This document shows positions 55,101 to 64,000 of a stretch of 64,000 nt of DNA, piece by piece. The notes under the pieces are model-generated. The model did no database searches, was not told where the DNA came from, and saw only the letters and a program-made list of their open reading frames with translations. How positions within the stretch are numbered: the stretch's first letter is position 1; each line of letters begins with the position of its first letter. The translations under genes were made by a program, and so were the position numbers. This DNA is from Flaccisagitta enflata (Eukaryota; Chaetognatha; Sagittoidea; Aphragmophora), in the NCBI GenBank assembly GCA_965153355.1, contig OZ231126.1:106020001-106084000 (forward strand), read 5' to 3'.

Positions 55101-55464
55101 CAGCTTTCCGCCTAGGCCCCGACGGATTGGCAAACTACAGGAAAAAGATAGAAAAAGAGCTCATCGAAGAAATAAAAGATCTGATGACAGACAGAGATAT
55201 GAATGACATAATGCATGAAGTGTGTGAAGACGCAAAAGCCGAATATCAGAGATACAGAGAAATGGAAAACAAAATCAAAGGCAGAGCAGAGCAATTAAGA
55301 GATCCGGAAGAATGGAAAAGGTGAGACACCGCATGGCTGCAAAAATGAAGAGAAAGTGGAAAAGAGCGCGCGAGCGAGATCCTTCGGATAGATCCGGACA
55401 ATGAATCCGAGGAGGATGAGGAAGTGGAGAGTGATGGAAACAAAAGGCGCTCGGACGAAGCATG
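52196..55464 (+). pseudogene. Large decayed coding region B: coiled-coil protein(s), family unknown
   Basis: Almost the whole interval reads in one frame. It opens with a Ser-rich start, then long Lys/Glu coiled coil (KDAAAEFRANYEEKCNRML, KYQRENILDSIQKKIDEKD), interrupted by TAG at 53171 and 53231. After a one-base shift near 53690 and another near 54036, it returns to the frame at 54122 and continues past TGA 55322 and 55346 to a very acidic end (DPDNESEEDEEVESDG) and TGA near 55464. Total about 1,080 codons. Composition matches region A, from which it is separated only by the 2.6-kb inverted-end element, so the two were probably one locus. Confidence 0.5.
54122..55324 (+). CDS. 400-aa open frame within region B
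   Basis: Acidic start (SESSDDENDNWKPG), helical middle (KLIMKFIMTLFKLDRKLKKA), a short Cys cluster ECSECEPS and later CQCG that might bind metal, then LRMESYWDAAFRLGPDGLANY and a coiled coil to the stop. The upstream frame is open from about 54040, so the start codon is not certain. Family unknown. Confidence 0.45.
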   Translation: MTTCSESSDDENDNWKPGTIGAITIASDDSDRETTTNLAAEESSHSSHENENEDLSTTHACANPEMPEAISVNEEYTKSAEKLIMKFIMTLFKLDRKLKKAREKSLEQQNKSMNKPQAQAEREKLARIREDNSMKQYVKTKKQDFDNNPSIQRPKTGVKLLFSITKQLEEAPPPEEGIANYLMGILQEIKRQDEHKKGKECSECEPSQEEKITELEVTDELPSKHEMARKIRKTLRKINKELQEHTEGTCQCGVTDTQAVSATGNAPRPNVKKKRNDISDYHEEFIGVHSSALGGRTRLLSDVNDSLATNNTHTRSVRLRMESYWDAAFRLGPDGLANYRKKIEKELIEEIKDLMTDRDMNDIMHEVCEDAKAEYQRYREMENKIKGRAEQLRDPEEWKR

Positions 55465-55776
55465 ACTTATGCGCAAAAGTGAGACTTTTGCGCAATAGGG
55501 AAAAAGACGTCATGCACAAAATCACCATTCTCCACATTTTGCGCGGAAGAGACATATATACATTCGTGACGCGCATATTCCATCAGACAATCGCATTATA
55601 TTATACACTACACTTACATGTTTTACCGCAATTGCCATAAACCATTCGCATTTGTTACAAACAACACTTATAACATATTTCATAACATTGTTAAAATGCC
55701 ATGATTGCCTTCAATTTTGTTTCATTTTGTTATCAATCACTTGCCTCTCGTCATCAAATTTTTGCTCTATTAACTC

Positions 55777-56754
55777 TAACTGTGGCAAAAAAAAAAAAAA
55801 CCAAACAACTTTTGAGACAGCAAAATAGTATGAAGATGTTGACCAATTTGCATAAAATTTACAGGGAATAATAACCATGATATGGACTCTGTCTGGTTAA
55901 AATTTCATCAAAATCCGTTGAAAACTTTAGCCGTTATCACGTTTTTACTGAAGTCACCTCTTTTTTGGACTGCCAGAGATGACATTTATCCTAAATCAAA
56001 ATATTACCATTTTTAGTAAAATTGGCATTGTGCAAATAGTTTTGGGAGTTTTGTCATGATTTTTGAATTGTAGTCTGATGGTAATATTTCCTAATACTAG
56101 GCAAAATTCGCATCTACGCAGATAAAGTCTAGTGGGGTAGAAATTGGTTGATTGTAAGCTTGCTCAGGATAAGAAATATTCTGCTACCAGTTAGAATATC
56201 TTTGCAATTTGGGGGACTAAAAATGCTTCAATCTCCACAGAAATTTTACCAGAGATGAATCATATGTACAAAAGTCCCCAGTTAAAAATTATGATAATTG
56301 GTAAAAAACTCTGGCCTTAGCATCGATGTATATTTCAGATTTTGTCTTTATTTACTTCATTCTAAAAACCACAAAAACAGTTTCAGAAATCTTGCTGTTT
56401 CTGCTAAAATAATTGGAGTTTTGTAATGAAATTTTTATCACAGCCCGCTAACAATGTTGTCTACCTCCACTTAAAATTTCATCAAAATCGGACTAGATTT
56501 AGTATGGTTTTTTAAAGTTTGTTTATTCATTCTTAGTAAATTTTCATGTGTGTACATTGAATTTCTGATCATCTGACAAGCACTTTTAAAAAATTTATAA
56601 ATCCCAAACTATTCAAAGCAGGTCATTGATTTATTCAGTGATGCTTAATGACACTAAAAAGTAACTTCAGTAAAAATTTCAGCACACTGGGTTAATTTTC
56701 AAAGGATTTATAAGCGAAAGAAGTAACTGTCGGGTTTTTTTTTTGCCATAGTTA
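55777..56754. mobile_element. 978-bp MITE with TAACTRTGGCAAAAAA ends
   Basis: TAACTGTGGCAAAAAAAAAA at 55777 is matched in inverse at 56754 (TAACTATGGC then A's). The interior is AT-rich with internal repeats such as AAAATTTCATCAAAATC at 55908 and 56481. No coding capacity. Confidence 0.7.
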
Positions 56755-56831
56755 TTAATGTTTACTTGTTAACCAAAAACACAGGTGATACGATCACGAC
56801 CCTCTCAATGACAATTTCATAAAAGACAATC

Positions 56832-58315
56832 ATGGAAGACGAGAAAATGAACACAAATGACAGCAACAAATGTCCATCAGTCTGTGACAAATCGAATGAA
56901 CAATCAAAAATCCGAGACGAAGTCAAAAGCGAAACAACTACCAACAACAAGACGCGGTCGCCGATATCCAGTCCGGCGACCATACCGGATAGTGATGAAT
57001 CAGCAGTTTCGCCGACATCCGGTCCGGTGACCATACCAGACTATGACGACCAATATCTGGTACGGCGACCATACCAGATCAAGATTTACCAACGGAGTCG
57101 CCGACAGCCGGTCCGGCGACCGTACCAGACTATGACGACCAAATACGCGTTCCAAAGATAGATCTAGACGCCGACGAAACAATTCCAAAACAAGTAGAAA
57201 GCAACGAAACGCACGCTCAAGGAAATGCAACATCAACCACAAAACGGCAAAGTAAGTTAAACCTGGACGAACAGTTACAAGAGGTGCAATCTTTTACATT
57301 AACACAATTTGAAGATGACTCATTGACAGTACAAATGAGCACAATTGACATCAACGGTAAAACCAGAAATACAACATCAACCTTTGAAGGCGTACCAATA
57401 GAGGCTGTAATGGAAAGATTACCAGCTGAGGCAAAAAAATTGATAAATTGCAAACCCGGATCAGAGCCATATGTCCCTAAAAAGTCATCTATGAAATCAA
57501 AACCATCTAACATTTCTATCACCTTATCCCATTCAGCAGATACGCAATCTCACGGAGCCGCTAAAAAGGCGGCCAAGGCAGGGTCGCCAAAATTCCCCAT
57601 GACCCCGCTCACGACGGCGTTACTGTCCAGCGGAGCGCCACCAAACCCAAATACGACTACAACGTCCTCAACAGCGTCAACAAAGACAACAACAACACGG
57701 GAAAATCAAGCGTCTAGGCCAAACCAACAAAAGCAACAACAACAGACGCCCTCCAACGCGAAAGGCGAAAAAGCACCAAAATCAAAAGCAAAAGCAACCA
57801 GCACATCTTCAAAAGCGCACCATTCGCTGGCCAAGATCACGCCCGCTTATCCCCAAATCAAAACCTCGAAAGGAATTGTTCCCCATTGGGTATCAGCTAT
57901 AAAGAACTGGGTATCAAAGCATTGCAAACTGGTAAGTAAAAGATCAGACGAAGATGGCATATTGATGGTCGAGGAGCAAATTCCATTGAAAATCAGTAAC
58001 CCTAACAACATCCAAGCAGTCCTAGGTAGCCTGGACCTAGCAGGGATGAGAAAAGCAATGGATATCCAGAAATTCAAAGATGAGCGTAAAACAAGGATCC
58101 AGACAGCCCTAGAGACAGATTTAGGGATATGGAATGCTGATGAACCATCGCCAGACCAAATAGCAGTATCTGGCAGATCACCATCTTACACCCAACTGGC
58201 TGAACAACAGAAATCAGCCCCTGATTATGATAACTGGCTGACCGGAGAGCCAACACTAGTGATGGTGTTGTCCATACAGGAACAATTTCTGAAAGGCAAT
58301 GTGATAAAGCTCTAA
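56832..58315 (+). pseudogene. Disordered Ser/Thr/Lys-rich protein, left copy, truncated by the inverted repeat
   Basis: ATG at 56832. The N-terminus carries a repeated block of the form SPTSGPVTIPDYDD (three copies, 56960-57130), with a one-base frame change near 57055; the second frame is open to 58315. Later parts are Gln/Lys/Thr-rich (TKTTTTRENQASRPNQQKQQ), then a more ordered domain (GIVPHWVSAIKNWVSKHC, AVLGSLDLAGMRKAMDIQK, DNWLTGEPTLVMVLS). The frame ends just after the left arm, where the sequence turns into its own inverse copy. The natural C-terminus is probably the one seen on the minus strand at 58610-58313. Confidence 0.5.
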
Positions 58316-59598
58316 ATTTCGCTGGGCAATGAATTGGGCAAAACTGCATTGGCCTTCATTTTCATCCTCCAACTTGTCACGTTCGTCTAGCTCATTCAAT
58401 CTCCTCATGTAGCAATTCATTTCTAGGCAAAGAGAGAACTTATACCTTGCTTCTGATGTGCTTGCATTTGTTTGCAAGCATAAACTCTCAATGTCGTGTT
58501 TGTGTGACTCGCCTTTGCAGATGTAACATCTGCTTTCAAAGTATGAATTGCCTTCCTTGCTCACCGGTTTTCTCAATTTCCATGCCACTTTTTCCAGTGT
58601 GATAACCAGGAGCTTAGTCACATTGCCTTTCAGAAATTGTTCCTGTATGGACAACACCATCACTAGTGTTGGCTCTCCGGTCAGCCAGTTATCATAATCA
58701 GGGGCTGATTTCTCTTGTTCAGCCAGTTGGGTGTAAGATGGTGATCTGCCAGATCCTGCTATTTGGTCTGGCGATGGTTCATCAGCATTCCATGTCCCTA
58801 AATCTGTCTCTAGGGCTGTCTGGATCCTTGTTTTACGCTCATCTTTGAATTTCTGGATATCCATTGCTTTTCTCATCCCTGCTAGGTCCAGGCTACCTAG
58901 GACTGCTTGGATGTCGTTAGGGTTACTGATTTTCAATGGAATTTGCTCCTCGACCATCAATATGCCATCTTCGTCTGATCTTTTACTTACCAGTTTGCAA
59001 TGCTTTGATACCCAGTTCTTTATAGCTGATACCCAATGGGGAACGATTCCCTTCGAGGTTTTGATTTGGGGATAAGCTGGCGTGATCTCTGCCGGCGAAT
59101 GGTGCACTTTTGAAGATGTGCCGGTTGCTTTTGCTTTTGATTTTGGTGCTTTTTCGCCTCTCGCGTTGGAGGGCGTCTGTTGTTGTTGCTTTTGTTGGTT
59201 TGGCCTAGACGCTTGATTTTCCCCTGTTGTTGTTGTCTTTGTTGACGCTGTTGAGGACGTTGTAGTCGTATTTGGGTTTGGCGGCGCTCCGCCGGACAGT
59301 AATGCCATCGTGAGCGGGGTCATCGGGAATTTCGGCGACCCTGCCTTGGCCGCCTTTTTAGCGGCTCCGTAAGATTGCGTATCTGCTGAATGGGATAAGG
59401 TGATAGAAATGTTAGATGGTTTTGATTTCATAGATGACTTTTAGGGACATATGGCTCTGATCCGGGTTTGCAATTTATCAATTTTCTTGCCTCAGCTGGT
59501 AATCTTTCCAATACAGCCTCTATTGGTACGCCTTCAAAGGTTGATGTCGTATATCTGGTTTTACCGTTGATGTCAATTGTGCTCATTTGTACTGTCAA
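57323..59598. repeat. Inverted duplication: two ~990-bp arms with 297-bp spacer
   Basis: Arm 1 is 57323-58312 (plus) and arm 2 is 58610-59598 (minus). By eye I count about 27 substitutions and one single-A deletion (arm 2, near 59447), so about 97% identity. About two thirds of the substitutions change an amino acid. The spacer 58313-58609 reads as the continuation of arm 2's protein. The order fits a foldback duplication: 5' part, arm, then inverse of (arm plus 3' part). Confidence 0.9.
58256..59431 (-). pseudogene. Right, inverted copy of the 56832 gene, with its C-terminal part
   Basis: The minus-strand copy encodes the same protein as 57491-58312 and extends 99 residues through the spacer (ITLEKVAWKLRKPVSKEG, the Cys/His stretch CYICKGESHKHDIESLC, NCYMRRLNELDERDKLEDE). 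Beyond 58313 it reads antisense of arm 1 and is no longer meaningful. Arm 2 lacks the first 164 codons of the gene and has a one-base deletion near 59447, so this copy has no intact start. Confidence 0.5.
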
Positions 59599-61895
59599 AA
59601 AAGGAAAAGCCGAAATTCACCGAAGAGGACCGAATCTCGGCGTCATTTGACTCGCTGGAAGAGTACGGTCGCTTCCAGGCGATTAGATACGACTTAGAAA
59701 AGGAAGGAGAAGAACAAAAGAGGAAAGAAGAAGAAAAAAGAATCAGCCGCCACAAAACCTGGAAGAGAAATCAAAGTCGAAAGCGAAATCGAGCGAACTC
59801 TAGAAAATTCACAACGATCGCGGAACGCAAGCAACAAAAGCAAACCTTTGAACAGGAACACTTCGATCGATGTGCCAAAAAGAACGCCACTGTCAAAGAA
59901 ATCAACAATTTCCTGGAGGAAATTAATTACGTGGAAACGCCGACAGAGGAGGAGGAGGAAGAGCAAGATGCCGCTGACATTCTCACAACGAAAGACTTCC
60001 CTTTCTCCAACACCAAAGTTTTCAAAAAATTGTATCGATTCAAACAGCATCAAAAGCGACTCGACTCGATCAACAACCACAAAGCCTACGACGCTCACAG
60101 CAGGGAGATAAGATATCGAAAGGAGAAGCATCAGCTGCTCATCAGCTGGTGCAACGATTCTACCGCATCCGACTTCGATACACATCTCGAAGACCTAAAA
60201 GAATTTGAGGAGATTTACGATCTTAAATCCTTCGAAAAGATCGTGTACCCGACTTACACGAACGAAGAAATCGCCGCGATGTCGTTCAACAAATGCCGAA
60301 TTAAAACCAAACAAATCAGGATGCAGCCGAAGGCCGACTGCGAGGCACGCGCGCAGCGATGGGAGACAGAAGGCATCGATGTTTGCCTCCTCGAAGCCTT
60401 CCAAGCGCACGACTGCGACCCCACAAAATACAAAGTAGAAGGCTTGGCTTTTCTCCTACAAACTCATCGAGCTAACAGAGTGAGTGACGACATGGCTATT
60501 TACAAACATAGCAATGTAATAATATTTAGAAATATGTCAAACGGCTGTAGCTGTGGGGTTTGTGTTTATGTCAAGATGTCTATGTCGAGATGTCTATGTC
60601 GGAATGCAGACAATATCATAATATTCATGTTTCATTGCAACACTTACTTTATAACAAATTCAAAATCCTTTTCCAATATTCAGAATACTCTCGAGCGCAT
60701 CTACGCAAGAGCGGGCGATGGTCGCACACACGAAGACCTCAGACAAATGGCCTTTGAACAAATTCGTGATCTCAGACTGCCGATGTTCAAGAGTCTCTTC
60801 GAAGAAGAGATCAAGTCCGTCGTCGCTCATGTAAGATTCATAGATTTAGTAAATTGCATTCAAACAACGCTCAACCTTAACACTCTAGAATCAAAAATTA
60901 GAACAAAACTTAGAATGAAAACCGTATTTCATGTAACACTTGTCTTGTTTTCATCAACAAAACAGGCCAGAAGATACGGAGTCGGTACTGCGGCAAGCAG
61001 TCGCCAACAACAACACCTTTGTGATCAGCTCAAGAACCATCTCAACTACGGTCGCAGCCCGGAAGCGTTCAGTCACCACCGCAACGCCGAAGGCGACGAT
61101 TCTTCGCTGTACTCCGCTGCCACAGAACGATCAGAGGCGATTCGTCAGGAGCGCGAAGACGAGGCCAATAAACTGGAGAAAAAGCATCTGAGGGAGATCC
61201 GTATGGAACGCTTCCTCAACTCCATTCCGCAACCCGGTAATGATAGGGTAGAAAATGAGCAAACCCAAAAGGTCGATTTCGGCAAAAAGAGCATTATTCC
61301 CCCACCCATTCATGAATTCAGAAACAGTTACAAACTTACCACCCAGAAAAATCGCCTTTTGAAAAAGGAAAAATTCGTTAACAGAAAAATTTCCAATTTG
61401 AAACATGCCCTTGAGAAAGCTGAACATACGAAAAGATTTGTTGAGTCACAAAAAATTCACACTTGCAAATTGATAGACAAAGTAGAAAATACCAAAGATG
61501 ATTCGATTTTACCACCCCCACTACCACTACCGCCCAAGAGGGCGGTGTGGAAGATCATCCCTAAGGGTTCAGCCGAAGAGCTAGAACCGATTGAAACTTT
61601 TGAGGATTTTTTGCAAAAATATGAAGAAGAAAAACGAGCCAAAACTAGAAAAATTGATCATAATATCGACTATGCCCTTGCTGCCTCTTTGCAGAGCCGG
61701 TATGGGCATCCCCGGGGCCCGACGAATTTGAGGTCCGCAACGGAATCCCGTGCTTCAGTCCGTCCTTCTTCCAAGTCGGTTACCAGCACCACAAAGATTA
61801 CGAGTGGAATAAATGAGCCGATCGTTAACAAGGGGAGTGGAGTTCGAAAGGTGAAAGGGGGTATGGTGGGGCGGCCCCCCCGTACCCCGAGCTGA
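59577..61895 (+). CDS. Three-exon coiled-coil gene, 5' end cut by the inverted repeat; family unknown
   Basis: Exons: about 59600-60479, 60684-60830 and 60966-61895 (TGA). The introns have strong ends (ACAGA|GTGAGT to AATATTCAG; TCAT|GTAAGA to AAAACAG) and lengths of 204 and 135 bases, both multiples of three, so the frame also reads through them; their content (Cys/Ile/Met-rich) is not protein-like. Spliced length is about 659 codons. Exon 1 is a Lys/Glu-rich coiled coil (LEKEGEEQKRKEEEKRIS, EINYVETPTEEEEEEQD). Exon 3 has EDEANKLEKKHLREIRMERF, a Pro-rich PPPLPLPPKR, FEDFLQKYEEEKRAKTRK and a Ser/Thr/Arg-rich tail. The open frame begins inside the right arm of the inverted repeat, so the real start is missing. 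Composition matches regions A and B. Confidence 0.5.
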   Translation: MCSFVLSKKEKPKFTEEDRISASFDSLEEYGRFQAIRYDLEKEGEEQKRKEEEKRISRHKTWKRNQSRKRNRANSRKFTTIAERKQQKQTFEQEHFDRCAKKNATVKEINNFLEEINYVETPTEEEEEEQDAADILTTKDFPFSNTKVFKKLYRFKQHQKRLDSINNHKAYDAHSREIRYRKEKHQLLISWCNDSTASDFDTHLEDLKEFEEIYDLKSFEKIVYPTYTNEEIAAMSFNKCRIKTKQIRMQPKADCEARAQRWETEGIDVCLLEAFQAHDCDPTKYKVEGLAFLLQTHRANRVSDDMAIYKHSNVIIFRNMSNGCSCGVCVYVKMSMSRCLCRNADNIIIFMFHCNTYFITNSKSFSNIQNTLERIYARAGDGRTHEDLRQMAFEQIRDLRLPMFKSLFEEEIKSVVAHVRFIDLVNCIQTTLNLNTLESKIRTKLRMKTVFHVTLVLFSSTKQARRYGVGTAASSRQQQHLCDQLKNHLNYGRSPEAFSHHRNAEGDDSSLYSAATERSEAIRQEREDEANKLEKKHLREIRMERFLNSIPQPGNDRVENEQTQKVDFGKKSIIPPPIHEFRNSYKLTTQKNRLLKKEKFVNRKISNLKHALEKAEHTKRFVESQKIHTCKLIDKVENTKDDSILPPPLPLPPKRAVWKIIPKGSAEELEPIETFEDFLQKYEEEKRAKTRKIDHNIDYALAASLQSRYGHPRGPTNLRSATESRASVRPSSKSVTSTTKITSGINEPIVNKGSGVRKVKGGMVGRPPRTPS

Positions 61896-64000
61896 GTATT
61901 GGGGGGTGCCGCCCTCAGTTCTTTCCGGAAGCTAAGTAGTCTCCACTCCCTTCCGCATCCTCTACTCTCTCTCCGTCAAGCTCCGCTTCCTTTGCAACTC
62001 AATCGACATCATTCATCAGCTTTACTTATTCATGAACTATTCAAATTGTTGTTTACATCGAACTCGAGTCCGCGATATTCTTCTGTTTAGCATTCGTGAT
62101 TCTCTTCTGACAAAATGTCATTTTTATTCCCATTCATAAAACTTGATCCTCAATCCTGCTCGATACGCACAAGCTTTCAGTTTAAAATAGCGATGACGAT
62201 GATGACGATGATGGCAATGTTTTTAAGATTCAATTTCTGATTTATGCATGTTTTCGATAAGGTAAATGTCACAATCTCTTTTCGAAGCGAGAACCCAACT
62301 TACCACCACGTAAACACTGTTACCGCAATGTCTATTACATTGTGACAAGTTTTTATAGTTAAATGACCTACCTAACTACCTGGATTACCTTGCCAAACCA
62401 TTTTTTGTGACCACCCCTACCCCTAGGGGACCTAAAAATAAGGTCAAAATGGCCACATTGGCATGTCTGGATTTTGTCCGGACAAGCAAATAACAAGCAA
62501 AACCTATCAAAAAATAGATAATCTGATCATTTCTCAGCTTTTAATCAGGTATCAGCAATCCCATGTAATGTACAAAAAATTTCATCCCACTGCGCAAATG
62601 CTAAGTTGTTCAAATATTGTAATATCATCCAATTTTAATCCTCCTGATTTTTTTGCCGTTTCACAGCAAAATCTGAGTATGTCGATTATTTTTTTTAAAA
62701 ACACAATCAATTCTCAAAGTTAAGCAGTTTTCAGGTTTCCATCTAATAGAGCACTACTTGAAGGACATATGCTCCAAATTTCATGCCACTGTGTCACCCC
62801 AATCCGGCGTAATCACACTTTTCTTCAAGCGTGATTATTCCGCACACCCCCCCAGCTCTTCTGTCACGCTCATGTCACGCTGTCAGTCTGTCACTGTCAC
62901 GCCATTGTGAAGCTGATGATGGAAATTTGGTTGACACGATGAGAATGAGCATGAAATTTTGCATCTACACTGAAAATTTCAGATCTTAACTCCTTGGCAT
63001 TCAGTCATAATGAAATTTTCAAAGTGAGTGGTTGGTTGATTGTTGCAGAATAATCACGCTTCGCGATGAATCTTTGTAGTTAATTCTTTGTTTCCACACA
63101 GCGCTTCTCACACCAATAAGCGATGCTTTTGTATCTTAATTTGGTAAAATTTCTTAAAATCAAAGTTGGCATATCTCAAGAACGATTTGAGCTAGCCCAT
63201 TGAAACTTTGCATGGTGGATACCTAGATCAAGAGGGTCCTTTGCCTAGATTCTGATGCGACCTAAAGAATGTTATGCAGTCCAACCAGACCAACCAGCCT
63301 ACCAGATGAAAAAACGAAAAAGTGGCATAACTTCCATAATAATTGTCCGATCTGGTTGAAATTTTGCATGAAGCTTCCTTTAAAGGTTCCTCATCACTGG
63401 TTTGAATAAGAGCTTGGTTAAAAATTTTTTTCTCCAACAGCCCACCCAGCCAGAAATGGTACTTATAGAGATTTTTTAAAAAACTAAAAAAATTCAAAGA
63501 TTTCTTAGCAACATATGATCACACATGATTGCTTGAACATTATCAATAAGAATTTTACTGTTATATTGATTTCTTTATTGTATTTAGCTAAATTCTTTAG
63601 TAATAAAACTGCCAATAATACTGTTTTAAGCCTAATTTGCATGAAAAATGAGCTTTTATAAGAAAATCCAAGTATGGATTCATATGTTATAACAGGTAAG
63701 CTACATGATGATGAATGGTTTTGTTCAATTTTCAAACATGAAAAATTGATGAATTCCACCCGTCCAGGGTTGGCTTTCCATGACAATCGCCATAAACATA
63801 TGATTACATGGGGTGATGTTCCCCATAGCATACATAAATTTAAGATATATTTCCTTTCTCACTTACTCAGTGATATTAAATAAAACGATTAACTTTCTAC
63901 AAAATATTAACATAATGAATTTTTTCATTGACAAACTCATTGAAACATTTGAAACTCGTCGGTTGGCGGAAGTGGTGTTTGTTACCAACCTATCGAGTAT
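61896..64000. other. No gene seen; small inverted-repeat element at 62827
   Basis: AT-rich to the end of the window. Reading frames such as 63228-63497 (minus) and 63505-63831 (minus) have no coding character. Confidence 0.45.
62827..63061. mobile_element. Candidate MITE with AAGCGTGATTATTCYGC ends
   Basis: AAGCGTGATTATTCCGC at 62827 and its inverse (one mismatch) ending at 63061. The interior has repeated TGTCACGC units. No clear target duplication. Confidence 0.5.

Noticed and set aside
58666-59075. Plus-strand frames 58666-58848 and 58845-59075 and their minus partners 58349-58074 and 58077-57847
   Set aside because: Shadow frames antisense to the duplicated gene, identical in both arms because the arms are copies.
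60480-60965. Read-through of the two introns as coding sequence
   Set aside because: The intron lengths are multiples of three so the frame stays open, but splice sites are strong and the composition differs from the exons.

Overview
The window is AT-rich, repeat-dense eukaryotic DNA, almost certainly from an invertebrate animal. The evidence is a BEL/Pao-type retrotransposon (a metazoan group), GT-AG introns, an APE-type LINE, kelch and NACHT-like coding exons, and very abundant microsatellites and small inverted-repeat elements. I cannot name the species. Nothing bacterial is present (no operons, rRNA or CRISPR).

Layout. 0-7.2 kb: a decayed BEL/Pao element (glutamine-rich gag, aspartic protease, reverse transcriptase remnant without its catalytic core, RNase H remnant, integrase). 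7.6-11.1 kb: a broken, spliced, disordered Q/K/A-rich gene with two short downstream exons. 11-16.9 kb: microsatellites, Helentron-like short elements, a GGCCCAAATC foldback, one small secreted-protein exon and one coiled-coil exon. 16.9-21 kb (minus strand): kelch-repeat pseudogene, linked exon, NACHT-like exon, then a small lysine-rich protein and a P-loop ATPase resembling viral packaging ATPases, only 16 nt apart. 21-34 kb: minisatellites, MITEs, foldbacks, tRNA-like sequences, otherwise empty.

34.35-42.3 kb (minus strand): the best intact gene, at least five coding exons giving about 851 residues of an unnamed family. Its introns hold a LINE, a pogo-like MITE and long microsatellites. 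46.2-55.5 and 56.8-61.9 kb (plus strand): a long series of lysine/glutamate-rich, largely coiled-coil reading frames of no family I recognise. It is split at 49.6-52.2 kb by an element with inverted ends, and at 57.3-59.6 kb carries two ~990 bp inverted copies about 97% identical. 62-64 kb holds no gene I can support.

Overall the window is mostly mobile and decaying DNA. Nearly every in-frame stop in the decayed genes is one C-to-T change away from a Gln or Arg codon. The strongest leads are the Helentron-like family whose end sequences change together between subfamilies, the ATPase/basic-protein pair, the unnamed five-exon gene, and the large coiled-coil region with its inverted duplication. 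No searches could be run; family names rest on motifs and recognition.
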